From: Chloroflexota bacterium
GTDB taxonomy: Bacteria > Chloroflexota > Limnocylindria > QHBO01
DNA: 34,434 nt
Direction: 5' to 3'
Assembly: GCA_013816405.1 (NCBI GenBank)
Contig: JACDEL010000029.1
Location: 1 to 34,434 of the forward strand
Of this stretch, positions 7,776 through 14,785 are shown piece by piece. The notes under the pieces were generated by a model. The model saw only the letters and a list, made by a program, of their open reading frames with translations, had not been told where the DNA came from and searched no databases. Position 1 is the first letter of the stretch. Every line of letters begins with the position of its first letter. Position numbers and translations under genes: made by a program.

Positions 7776-8264
7776 GTGACCCAGCGACCCGAGAAGACTG
7801 CCAGCTGCTTGGCCTGTGACCTGATTTCCGGCGCTTCGCCACTCCCTGGCGGATCGATCCTGCGAACTCATCATTGGGCGGTCGAACATTGCATCGGCCC
7901 ATTAGGGGTGGGTTCACTGGTCGTCAAGCCTCTGCGCCACGTCGTCCATTTCGCGGACTTGGAGATAGGCGAGGTCGCGGAGATTGGACCGCTGCTGCAC
8001 CAAGCGGCACAGGCAGTAACCGAACTCACCAAAGCAGAGCAGGTCTATGTCTGTCTCTGGTCCCACGCCAACCGGCAGCCGGGCCACATCCACTTCGTTG
8101 TTCAGCCGGTGAGCGCGGATGATATGCGCCGATTCGATGCGCATGGACCGGCACTGCAGCTCGCGATGTTCGAGTCGAGCGACCTACCTGCAGTCGAAGA
8201 CGTCGAGCAATTCGCGCGCCGCGCGAGTTCCTGGTTCGCACACCACTCCGCGACTCAGCTGTGA
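7776..8264 (+). CDS. HIT-like family protein
   Basis: This 162-aa protein resembles histidine-triad nucleotide hydrolases. It has a CLAC pair (C11, C14) as in zinc-containing HIT proteins, a GSLVVKPLRHVVHFADL strand-turn, YVCLWSHANRQPGHIHFVVQ with H97, H104 and H106, and a C-terminal helical tail. The usual HxHxH triad is HIHFV here, so the third histidine is valine. The group therefore retains the nucleophile-type His but may not act as a standard Ap4A hydrolase. The start is GTG 7776 (leaderless) rather than ATG 7767. Confidence 0.72.
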   Translation: MTQRPEKTASCLACDLISGASPLPGGSILRTHHWAVEHCIGPLGVGSLVVKPLRHVVHFADLEIGEVAEIGPLLHQAAQAVTELTKAEQVYVCLWSHANRQPGHIHFVVQPVSADDMRRFDAHGPALQLAMFESSDLPAVEDVEQFARRASSWFAHHSATQL

Positions 8265-8452
8265 CCGCCACCCCGCCGGCGGACTTCGCCCAGCTCCACC
8301 TGTCAATAGGTGGGAGTTTGAGCACGGACTAACGGCACGTGACGTCGTCTGGGCCTCAAGGTCTTCGCTGACCCCAGCCTCGGATGGGCGACGTCCGGCA
8401 TTTGGCCGGCAATGAGACGCTCTTTGCTCTAGACCCCCGACCACCCGGGTCG

Positions 8453-8458
8453 CATGAT
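8453..8458 (+). promoter_or_regulatory. -10 element (CATGAT), leaderless
   Basis: CATGAT ends 7 nt before the GTG at 8466, with no Shine-Dalgarno site between. No -35 is evident. Confidence 0.35.
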
Positions 8459-8465
8459 CTGACCC

Positions 8466-9008
8466 GTGCCTCACCACCTACCCACCGGGACCGTCACGTT
8501 TCTGTTCACCGACATTGAGGGCTCCACGCACCTGCTCCAGGCGCTTGGCGCGGACTACCGAGGCGTGCTGGAACGCCACTCTGCGATCGTGCGCCAAGCC
8601 CTCGCCGCCCACGACGGGATCGAAATCAGCACGGAAGGCGACGCTTTCTTCGCGGTCTTCCGCTCGGCCACCGCGGCGGTGGAGGCGGCGGTCGCCGCAC
8701 AGCATGGCCTGGCCGAGGAGCCTTGGCCGGACGGCTATCCGGTGCGGGTGCGGATGGGCCTGCACACCGGCGAAGGGCGCCTGGGGGGTGACAGCTACGT
8801 CGGCCTGGACGTGCACCGCGCGGCGCGGATCGCGGCGGCCGGCCACGGCGGTCAAGTACTGGTCTCGGCGGCCACCCGTGGCCTGGTCGAGGCTGTGTTG
8901 CAAGACGGCGCGGCGCTGCGCGACCTCGGCTCCCACCGGCTCAAGGATCTCAACCAGGCCGAGCACCTTGCGCAACTGGTCATCGCCGGGGGTAGTGCAT
9001 CAGTTTGA
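8466..9008 (+). CDS. class III nucleotidyl cyclase domain, 5' half of an interrupted gene
   Basis: This 180-aa product is a class III adenylate/guanylate cyclase catalytic domain. It shows the first metal-binding aspartate in FLFTDIEGST (D16), the second in STEGDAFFAVF, and the late strand GLDVHRAARIAAAGHGGQVL. It ends ...LVIAG followed by GSASV and a TGA, both supplied by the left end of the transposon. In related proteins this domain continues into a STAND ATPase. That continuation begins at 12567 in the same frame once the insert is removed. The catalytic domain is complete, so a stand-alone cyclase could still be made. Confidence 0.88.
   Translation: MPHHLPTGTVTFLFTDIEGSTHLLQALGADYRGVLERHSAIVRQALAAHDGIEISTEGDAFFAVFRSATAAVEAAVAAQHGLAEEPWPDGYPVRVRMGLHTGEGRLGGDSYVGLDVHRAARIAAAGHGGQVLVSAATRGLVEAVLQDGAALRDLGSHRLKDLNQAEHLAQLVIAGGSASV
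8983..8990 (+). repeat. target-site duplication, left copy (TCGCCGGG)
   Basis: The 8 bp directly outside the left inverted repeat are identical to 12559-12566, directly outside the right one. Confidence 0.93.
8991..9008 (+). repeat. left terminal inverted repeat
   Basis: GGTAGTGCATCAGTTTGA is the exact reverse complement of 12541-12558. Its last three bases form the stop codon of the interrupted cyclase frame. Confidence 0.95.
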
Positions 9009-9020
9009 AGCGGCCACGGC

Positions 9021-9050
9021 TTGACCTCGCGCCGGGCTCAGGCGCATGCT
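9021..9050 (+). promoter_or_regulatory. promoter TTGACC-18-CATGCT, leaderless
   Basis: TTGACC (9021-9026) and CATGCT (9045-9050) are 18 nt apart, and the -10 ends 6 nt before the GTG at 9057. It lies just inside the transposon end and is the clearest leaderless promoter here because both boxes are visible. Confidence 0.55.
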
Positions 9051-9056
9051 TGAGCG

Positions 9057-9287
9057 GTGAAGAAGCAGAAGATGCCGCGCGATGTGAATCAGCGGGCTAA
9101 GGCGACACTCGATCTGTTCCTGGGCGAGCGAGAACCGGACCCGTTGCCAGCGAAAGACCCCATGGCGGTCGAACTGGGGCGTCGTGGTGGACTGATCGGC
9201 GGAAAGGCGAGGGCCGAACAGCTATCCCCGGAGCGGCGGAGTCAGATCGCGCGTGCGGCGGCAGCGAAGCGGTGGGGAAAGGGCTGA
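9057..9287 (+). CDS. small basic protein of the GGLxGGKARA type
   Basis: This 76-aa protein has a variable N-terminal half, then VELGRRGGLIGGKARAEQLS and RRSQIARAAAAKRWGKG. Short proteins with this ALGRxGGLxGGKARAxxLSxxxRxxIAxxAAxxRW pattern are widespread and often lie in mobile regions. I know of no proven function. The lysine/arginine-rich helix suggests nucleic-acid binding. It has its own promoter inside the transposon. The convergent gene's stop codon immediately follows its own, with no gap (9287/9288). Confidence 0.7.
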   Translation: MKKQKMPRDVNQRAKATLDLFLGEREPDPLPAKDPMAVELGRRGGLIGGKARAEQLSPERRSQIARAAAAKRWGKG

Positions 9288-9545
9288 CTACACCGGGAAG
9301 GCGGCGATGTCCACGACGACGGCCTCGTCGTCCCGGACGATTGCCGACATCAGAATGCGCGGCAATCCACCCCCAGGGTTCAGGATCACATCAACGAGAC
9401 CGCGGTGCTCGGTGCGGGCGATGACCCACTCTGCTCCCCGCATCATGTCGTCGAGGCGCTTGTAGTCCGGCTCGATGGCCTTCGAGTTGGCATCGAACTC
9501 CTTGGAATAGACGACCTTGCACGGAAAACCAGCGGGTCGAGCCAT
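9288..9545 (-). CDS. 85-aa putative toxin of a Panacea module
   Basis: This protein starts MARPAGFPCKVVYSKEFDAN, continues with a charged helix (YKRLDDMMRGAEWVIARTE) and ends with two strands (PRILMSAIVRDDEAVVVDIA). The strand-helix-strand order and size resemble RelE/ParE-like toxins, but the match is weak and no catalytic residue can be named. It begins 4 nt after the stop of the Panacea gene, as in two-gene toxin-antitoxin operons where Panacea is the antitoxin. The toxin role is inferred mainly from this position. Confidence 0.55.
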   Translation of the reverse strand: MARPAGFPCKVVYSKEFDANSKAIEPDYKRLDDMMRGAEWVIARTEHRGLVDVILNPGGGLPRILMSAIVRDDEAVVVDIAAFPV

Positions 9546-9549
9546 CGGG

Positions 9550-10053
9550 CTATGCCAGCGCCCCCACTAGCTCGATGGACTCGACGAATGCCGTTTCGTA
9601 GGGAATGTCTTCCTTGTAGGCGGCGACCTGCCATCCGGGAGTCTCATGGGATAGGTCACTTACCTGACGCCCGCCGTACTCGCGCAACTCATCTAGCAAT
9701 TGTTCAACAAGCGCGATCTCGATTCCCGAGAACCGGCTCAGGTTGGCCCCTCTGAGGGCGATGGGCTTCTTCTGGACCTTGCTGCCGACTAGGTTGCCCC
9801 GCACGACCAGAGCGCCTTCCTGCACTAACTCTCGTTCGATGGGAACAAACGGGACAGCAGCAGGCCCCCACTCCAACTTGTGGTAGCGGGCACCAGTGAT
9901 CGGCTTGCCAAGTTCTCGATACGCGGTGAAGTCCGCGTAGAACAGCAGCTTATTGAGCTTCGTCTCGCCGAACTTCGGGTCACTCTCCGACCGCTCTGCG
10001 AGATACAGAAGCAACTCTCTGAACTTGTCGGGGTTGTATGCCGCCTTCGACAT
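9550..10053 (-). CDS. Panacea/SocA-like (DUF4065) protein, putative antitoxin
   Basis: This 167-aa protein matches the Panacea (DUF4065, SocA/GepA-like) domain. It opens YNPDKFRELLLYLAERS, has the family hallmark KLNKLLFYADFTAYRELGKP (about residues 34-53), ITGARYHKLEWGP and FVPIERELVQEGAL, and has a second helical half ending in AFVESIELVGALA. Panacea domains neutralise many unrelated toxins in PanAT systems, and SocA is a proteolytic adaptor antitoxin. The downstream partner is the 85-aa protein. The gene is divergent from the transposase and shares a 107-bp spacer with it. Confidence 0.8.
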   Translation of the reverse strand: MSKAAYNPDKFRELLLYLAERSESDPKFGETKLNKLLFYADFTAYRELGKPITGARYHKLEWGPAAVPFVPIERELVQEGALVVRGNLVGSKVQKKPIALRGANLSRFSGIEIALVEQLLDELREYGGRQVSDLSHETPGWQVAAYKEDIPYETAFVESIELVGALA

Positions 10054-10160
10054 TAGAACCTCTGTTCGGTTCGACTACCTGGTACATCCTACCACTGAAA
10101 GAAAGGGACGCTTGGAGTTCGCGACAGACTGTTGTCACGATCCTCAAGCATCATCGCAGT

Positions 10161-11009
10161 ATGAATAAGTTGAGCACGTCGGAACGGGCACAGATCATCC
10201 GGATGCTGGTTGAGGGAAACTCAATCCGCTCGATCAACCGGATGACCGGCTTTGCTCAGAACACGATTCTGAAGCTGCTGGTGGACCTGGGCGATGCGGC
10301 GACCAAGTATCAGAACCAGAGGCTTCGCAACCTCACCAGCACGCGGATCGAGTGCGATGAGATTTGGGCCTTCGTGCATGCCAAGGCCAAGCACGTCCCC
10401 GAGAAGCACGCGGGCGAGTTCGGCTACGGCGACGTATGGACCTGGATCGCGATTGACCCCGACACGAAGCTCATCCCCGCATGGCTAGTTGGCCCGCGCG
10501 ATGAGATCGCCGCCCACGACTTCATCGCCGACTTGGGCAGCCGCCTCGCCAACCGGGTGCAGATCACCACGGACGGGCACCGCCCCTACCTCGCCGCCAT
10601 TGAAGCGGAATTCGGGCGGGACGTTGACTACGCGATGCTCATCAAGCAGTACGGCTCAGACGGGCTTGGGGAAGTCCCACAGGCCCGCAAGTACAGCCCA
10701 CAGGTCTGCACCAGCCAAGAGGTCCGCGTGATCCAGGGCGATCCCGATCCGGCGCGCATCTCGACTTCCTACGTCGAGCGCAGCAACCTGACTCTGCGGA
10801 TGAGCAGCCGACGCTTCACCCGACTGACCAACGCGTTCAGCAAGAAGGTCCGAAATCACGCGGCAGCGGTGGCACTCCAGCACATGCACTACAACTTCGC
10901 GCGAACCCATCGGTCCCTTGCCAATCCGTACCCCCGGACCCCGGCGATGGCGGCAGGCATGGCCGATCACATCTGGACTTGCGAGGAGATCGCGGCGCTG
11001 CTCGACTGA
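10161..11009 (+). CDS. IS1-like single-ORF DDE transposase
   Basis: This 282-aa transposase has an N-terminal helix-turn-helix (RAQIIRMLVEGNSIRSINRM, about residues 9-28) and a catalytic core with D66 in RIECDEIWAF, D138 in VQITTDGHRPYL and E206 in STSYVERSNLTLRM. The region NAFSKKVRNHAAAVALQHMH follows. This layout is the DDE_Tnp_IS1 type made from a single frame, without the InsA/InsB frameshift of classical IS1. The open frame extends back to 10038, but that part overlaps the divergent Panacea gene, and ATG 10161 starts the conserved domain. It is intact and presumably mobilises the whole element. Confidence 0.9.
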   Translation: MNKLSTSERAQIIRMLVEGNSIRSINRMTGFAQNTILKLLVDLGDAATKYQNQRLRNLTSTRIECDEIWAFVHAKAKHVPEKHAGEFGYGDVWTWIAIDPDTKLIPAWLVGPRDEIAAHDFIADLGSRLANRVQITTDGHRPYLAAIEAEFGRDVDYAMLIKQYGSDGLGEVPQARKYSPQVCTSQEVRVIQGDPDPARISTSYVERSNLTLRMSSRRFTRLTNAFSKKVRNHAAAVALQHMHYNFARTHRSLANPYPRTPAMAAGMADHIWTCEEIAALLD

Positions 11010-11016
11010 CGGCTGC

Positions 11017-11022
11017 TACGCT
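11017..11022 (+). promoter_or_regulatory. -10 element (TACGCT) of a leaderless promoter
   Basis: TACGCT lies 7 nt after the transposase stop and ends 6 nt before the GTG at 11029. Confidence 0.5.
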
Positions 11023-11028
11023 CCCGTT

Positions 11029-12549
11029 GTGGCACCCATCGGCTACCTCGAAACCGGCGTCATCTACTGCGACGACAACCTCCACCGCCTCGCGCAGTTC
11101 CCCGCCGAGTGCGTGGACCTGATCTACCTGGACCCGCCCTTTTTCTCGAATCGCACCTATGAGGTCATCTGGGGCGATGAGGCTGAGATCCGCTCATTCG
11201 AGGATCGCTGGGAAGGCGGCATCCACGTCTACATCGAATGGATGCGCGAGCGCCTCATTGAGCTACATCGCATCCTCAAGCCGTCAGGGTCGATCTACCT
11301 CCACTGTGACCCGCACGCCAGCCACCACCTCAAGATCGCGATGGACGACATCTTCGGCCTGGACAACTTTCGCAACGAGATCATCTGGAAGCGAACGACC
11401 GCTCACAGCAGCGCCAAGAAGTACGCCCCGATCCACGACACGATCCTCTACTACGGCATGGGCGACGTGACGTGGAACTCACCCCGGACGGACTACGATC
11501 CCGGATACCTCGACAAGTACTACCGCTTCGATGACGGAGACGGACGCCTGTATTGGCGCGACAATCTCTGCGCGGCAGGCACGCGCAAGGGCAGCTCTGG
11601 GCAACCGTGGCGCGGCATTGACCCGGCGGCAAAGGGCATGCACTGGAAGTTCATCACGACCACCCTCGACGAGCTGGATGCCGCAGGCCGCATCTACTGG
11701 CCGCCACGAGGCACGATGCCTCAGTACAAGCGGTACCGGGATGAACTCAAAGGCAAGGCGGTCGCCGACATCTGGGACGATATCGACCGCATCAACCCGG
11801 TCGGGTCCGAGCGCCTTGGCTTCCCAACACAGAAGCCGGTCGCCCTCATGGAGCGGATCCTCTCCGCGTCGTCCAATCCAGGCGATATCGTCCTTGATCC
11901 GTTCTGCGGATGCGGTACGACTCTCGTCGCAGCTCAGCTCCTCGATCGTCCCTGGATCGGCATTGATATCAGCCCGACCGCTGTCGAGCTGGAGAAGCGT
12001 CGGCTCGTCAAACTCGGCGCGGCTGTCAAGCTCGTGGGGATGCCAGTCACCGAGGATCAACTTCGCGCCCTCAAGCCATTCGAGTTCCAGAACTGGGTCA
12101 TCCAACGGATGAACGGCACGCACTCGCCGCGCAAGGTCCATGACATGGGCATCGACGGCTTCAGCTTCATGCTCCACGAGCCGATCCAGGTGAAGCAGTC
12201 GAGCGCCATCGGCCGTAACGTCGTGGACAACTTCGAAACCGCCATCAAGCGGGCGAACAAAAAGAAGGGCTATATCGTCGCATTCAGTTTCGGGAAAGGC
12301 GCCTACGAGGAAGCCGCCCGGGTCAGAGGCGCTGATGGGTTGACCATAGAGCTGCTGAAGGTTGTGGACCTGCTCGAAGGCAAGGCCGATCTCGTTACGC
12401 CGGAGATCGGCTTATTCGGTGGCGACGTTCCCTTACCAGCGCCCCGCGCCGCTGACGCGCGTCCATCGGTTCAAGAGCTGGTCGCGAGCGATACCGGAGA
12501 AGAGTTGGGCCAGGTCGCGGAGGAACAGGAACCCTACTCCTCAAACTGA
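11029..12549 (+). CDS. DNA methyltransferase fused to an Mrr-like nuclease domain
   Basis: This 506-aa protein has the beta-class amino-methyltransferase order: motif IV DPPF (residues 35-38, IYLDPPFFSNRTY) comes before motif I DPFCGCGTT (290-298). PTQKP (266-270) precedes motif I as usual. Residues about 350-435 form a second domain with NWVIQRMNG, MGIDGFSF (D376) and IQVKQ (386-390), a PD-(D/E)xK arrangement with the QxK variant of Mrr-type nucleases. It may be a one-protein restriction-modification enzyme, or a modification protein with a degenerate nuclease. The stop codon lies inside the right inverted repeat and overlaps the next ATG (TGATG). Confidence 0.85.
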   Translation: MAPIGYLETGVIYCDDNLHRLAQFPAECVDLIYLDPPFFSNRTYEVIWGDEAEIRSFEDRWEGGIHVYIEWMRERLIELHRILKPSGSIYLHCDPHASHHLKIAMDDIFGLDNFRNEIIWKRTTAHSSAKKYAPIHDTILYYGMGDVTWNSPRTDYDPGYLDKYYRFDDGDGRLYWRDNLCAAGTRKGSSGQPWRGIDPAAKGMHWKFITTTLDELDAAGRIYWPPRGTMPQYKRYRDELKGKAVADIWDDIDRINPVGSERLGFPTQKPVALMERILSASSNPGDIVLDPFCGCGTTLVAAQLLDRPWIGIDISPTAVELEKRRLVKLGAAVKLVGMPVTEDQLRALKPFEFQNWVIQRMNGTHSPRKVHDMGIDGFSFMLHEPIQVKQSSAIGRNVVDNFETAIKRANKKKGYIVAFSFGKGAYEEAARVRGADGLTIELLKVVDLLEGKADLVTPEIGLFGGDVPLPAPRAADARPSVQELVASDTGEELGQVAEEQEPYSSN

Positions 12550-12558
12550 TGCACTACC
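12541..12558 (+). repeat. right terminal inverted repeat
   Basis: TCAAACTGATGCACTACC is the exact inverted copy of 8991-9008. It contains the stop of the methyltransferase gene and the ATG that opens the severed 3' half of the host gene. Confidence 0.95.
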
Positions 12559-14669
12559 TCGCCGGGCTCCAGCATGACTTTCCGCCGATCCGGTCTCTCG
12601 AGACGCCGAGCACACTTCCCACTGAGCTGACCAGTTTTGTCGGTCGGCAGCGGGAGGTCGACGAGGCCACTCGGCTCATTGAGACCACACGCCTGCTGAC
12701 TCTGACTGGTCCCGGCGGCACGGGAAAGACACGGCTGGCCATTCGAATCGCCGCTGGCCTGGACTCGTCGTTCCGCGATGGCGTCTTCTTCGTCGATCTC
12801 GCGCCGCTGACGGATCCCGCCCTGGTTGGTCCCAGCGTGGCCCGCAGCCTGGGCCTGAGCGAGCAGGCGGACCGACCGATCGTCGACCTGCTGAGAGAGC
12901 ACCTCTTGTCACGGCAGCTGCTTCTCGTGCTCGACAACTTCGAGCACCTTCTTGCCGCGGGCGCGGTCGTCCAGGACCTCCTTGCAGCTGCTCCGGGGCT
13001 GAAGGTGCTGGTCACCAGCCGCAGGATCCTCAATTTGTACGGTGAGCAGGAGTTCGAAGTCCCACCTCTCGCCGTGCCCGACCCAACCGTTCCGATCGAC
13101 GTCGGCCAGCTGTTGCAGTACGAATCGGTGACGCTCTTCCTCGGGCGCGCCCGCGCCGTAAGGCCAGCGTTCTCGGTGACGACCGAGAGCGCCCAGGCGG
13201 TGGCAGAGATCTGCGTCCGGCTCGATGGGCTGCCGCTTGCCATCGAGCTGGCCGCCAGCCGCATCCGCCTCCTCGAGCCCCGCGAAATCCTGGACCGGCT
13301 CGAACAGCGGCTTCCGGTGCTGACCGCCGGTGCGAGCAACGTGCCTCCGCGACAACGGACCTTGCGCGGGACGATTGAGTGGAGCTACGAACTGCTACAG
13401 CCGGCCGAGCAGGAGCTCTTCGTGCGCCTTGCCATCTTTGCCGGCGGCTGTACCCTCGAGGCGGCAGAGGCAATCTGCAATCCGGACGGCGAGCTCGGGC
13501 ACGACACATTCGACGGAATCGGCTCGCTGATCTACCAGAGCCTCCTTCGGCGGACGGGAGACGCGGGCGAGTCGCGTTACGGGATGCTCGAGACCATCCG
13601 CGAGTACGGGCGCGACCGGCTCGCAGTCAGCGGCAGCCAGGACGTTGTCGGTGGGCGTCACCTGCGCTACTACCGCGATCTGGCCGAGCTCGCAGAGCCG
13701 CATTTCACGGGCGCAGACCAGGTTGCCTGGCTTGATCGCTTTGAGCGCGAGCACGCCAACGTGCGAGCTGCCCTGACCCGCGCCCTGGATGCCGGCGAGG
13801 CGGAGAGTGGCTTGCGTCTGGCTTCTGCACTCTGGCGCTTCTGGTTCCAGCGTGGGTACCTGCGGGAGGGCCGCTCATGGCTGGAGGCGGTCTTCGCGCT
13901 GAAACCCGATGGCACGCCCGCAATCCGGGCAAAGGCGTACACGGCCCTTGGCGGACTGGCCTATTGGCTGTCTGAAGTCGACGCGACGCAAACGGCGTAT
14001 GAGTCTGCGCTGCGCCTCTACCGCGAGGTGGGAGATCGCGGGGCCGAGGTCGAGGCTCTCTACAACCTGTCCTCCGTGCCCGTGATGCGCGGCGACATCG
14101 AGGAATCTCGCCGCCGTCTGGAGGCAAGCCTCGCGATGGCGCGGGAGATCGGGCGCTCGGATCTCGTGGCCCAGAGCCAGCTCTACCTGAGCAGGATGAC
14201 CGCAGAGCTCGGCGACCCGCAGGGTGCGCTCACCCTCCTCGACGAGGCGCTGAGCTTCTTTCGTTCTCAAGGAAATCGCTTCGGGCTCGGAGGTGCCCTG
14301 GTCGGCTTGACGGCGGTGCGTGGCCTCCTGGGGCAGTATCAGGCGGGCAGGTTTGCGTACCGCGAGGCGCTCGCCGTTTTCGCCGAGGCTGGGAACCTCC
14401 CCAACATGGGCGGACTGTTCTCGGTGATCTCGACGCTGGAGTCTTCCGCTGGTCGCCATGCTGAGGCGATCCGCATGATGGGCGCCGCGGAGGCGCTCAG
14501 GGAGAGAATCGGGGCGACGGCCCCACTGCTCGTCAAGAGGCGCGGCGATGCTGAGGCCTCGGCCCGCAAGGCAATGGGTGACGAGGAATTCGAGAAGGCG
14601 CTCGCCGAGGGTCGGCGCATGACGCTCGAGGAGGTAGTCGAATACGCCGCCAGCCTCCCCGACGGATAA
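12549..14669 (+). CDS. STAND-ATPase/TPR protein, 3' half of the interrupted cyclase gene
   Basis: The product is 706 aa. The first six residues (MHYLAG) come from the transposon end and target repeat. Then follow LPTELTSFVGRQREVDEA, Walker A GPGGTGKT (54-61), Walker B LLLVLDNFEHL, VTSRR and GLPLAIELAASRI, the NB-ARC/AfsR-type pattern of STAND ATPases. A TPR-rich C-terminus follows from about residue 400 and ends SLPDG. In the uninterrupted gene it would be joined to the cyclase domain as a signalling protein. It could still be translated from the overlapping ATG by coupling to the methyltransferase gene. Confidence 0.85.
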   Translation: MHYLAGLQHDFPPIRSLETPSTLPTELTSFVGRQREVDEATRLIETTRLLTLTGPGGTGKTRLAIRIAAGLDSSFRDGVFFVDLAPLTDPALVGPSVARSLGLSEQADRPIVDLLREHLLSRQLLLVLDNFEHLLAAGAVVQDLLAAAPGLKVLVTSRRILNLYGEQEFEVPPLAVPDPTVPIDVGQLLQYESVTLFLGRARAVRPAFSVTTESAQAVAEICVRLDGLPLAIELAASRIRLLEPREILDRLEQRLPVLTAGASNVPPRQRTLRGTIEWSYELLQPAEQELFVRLAIFAGGCTLEAAEAICNPDGELGHDTFDGIGSLIYQSLLRRTGDAGESRYGMLETIREYGRDRLAVSGSQDVVGGRHLRYYRDLAELAEPHFTGADQVAWLDRFEREHANVRAALTRALDAGEAESGLRLASALWRFWFQRGYLREGRSWLEAVFALKPDGTPAIRAKAYTALGGLAYWLSEVDATQTAYESALRLYREVGDRGAEVEALYNLSSVPVMRGDIEESRRRLEASLAMAREIGRSDLVAQSQLYLSRMTAELGDPQGALTLLDEALSFFRSQGNRFGLGGALVGLTAVRGLLGQYQAGRFAYREALAVFAEAGNLPNMGGLFSVISTLESSAGRHAEAIRMMGAAEALRERIGATAPLLVKRRGDAEASARKAMGDEEFEKALAEGRRMTLEEVVEYAASLPDG
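12559..12566 (+). repeat. target-site duplication, right copy (TCGCCGGG)
   Basis: Identical to 8983-8990. Joining 8990 to 12567 restores the continuous frame LVIAG-LQHDFPPIRS. Confidence 0.93.
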
Positions 14670-14770
14670 GTCGATCGCGCAAGAGATGCGCTTGGATCAC
14701 TGTCCGATTGCGTCAGAGATGATTCGCAGCGGCTGGTCGCGGCAGCCGCCAGCCGGGGGCGCGGCCGGGC

Positions 14771-14776
14771 TACCAT
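14771..14776 (+). promoter_or_regulatory. -10 element (TACCAT) before dnaE
   Basis: TACCAT ends 9 nt before the GTG at 14786, with no Shine-Dalgarno site. The transcript would be leaderless or have a leader of a few bases. Confidence 0.45.
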
Positions 14777-14785
14777 TGACCTCCC

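Larger units (their letters stand above)
8991..12558 (+). mobile_element. IS1-like transposon with Panacea module and methyltransferase-nuclease cargo
   Basis: The 3,568-bp element is delimited by perfect 18-bp inverted repeats (8991-9008 and 12541-12558) and flanked by the 8-bp duplication TCGCCGGG. It contains, in order, a small basic protein (+), a small toxin-like protein (-), a DUF4065/Panacea protein (-), a DDE transposase (+) and a methyltransferase-nuclease (+). IS1-family ends also start GGT and make 8-10-bp duplications. It sits inside a cyclase-STAND gene and shows no decay, so insertion seems recent. Ordinary IS1 elements are under 1 kb, so cargo of about 2.5 kb is unusual. Confidence 0.93.

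Noticed and set aside
10038-10160. Upstream extension of the transposase frame
   Set aside because: It would overlap the divergent Panacea gene, has no ribosome site, and the conserved domain begins at ATG 10161.
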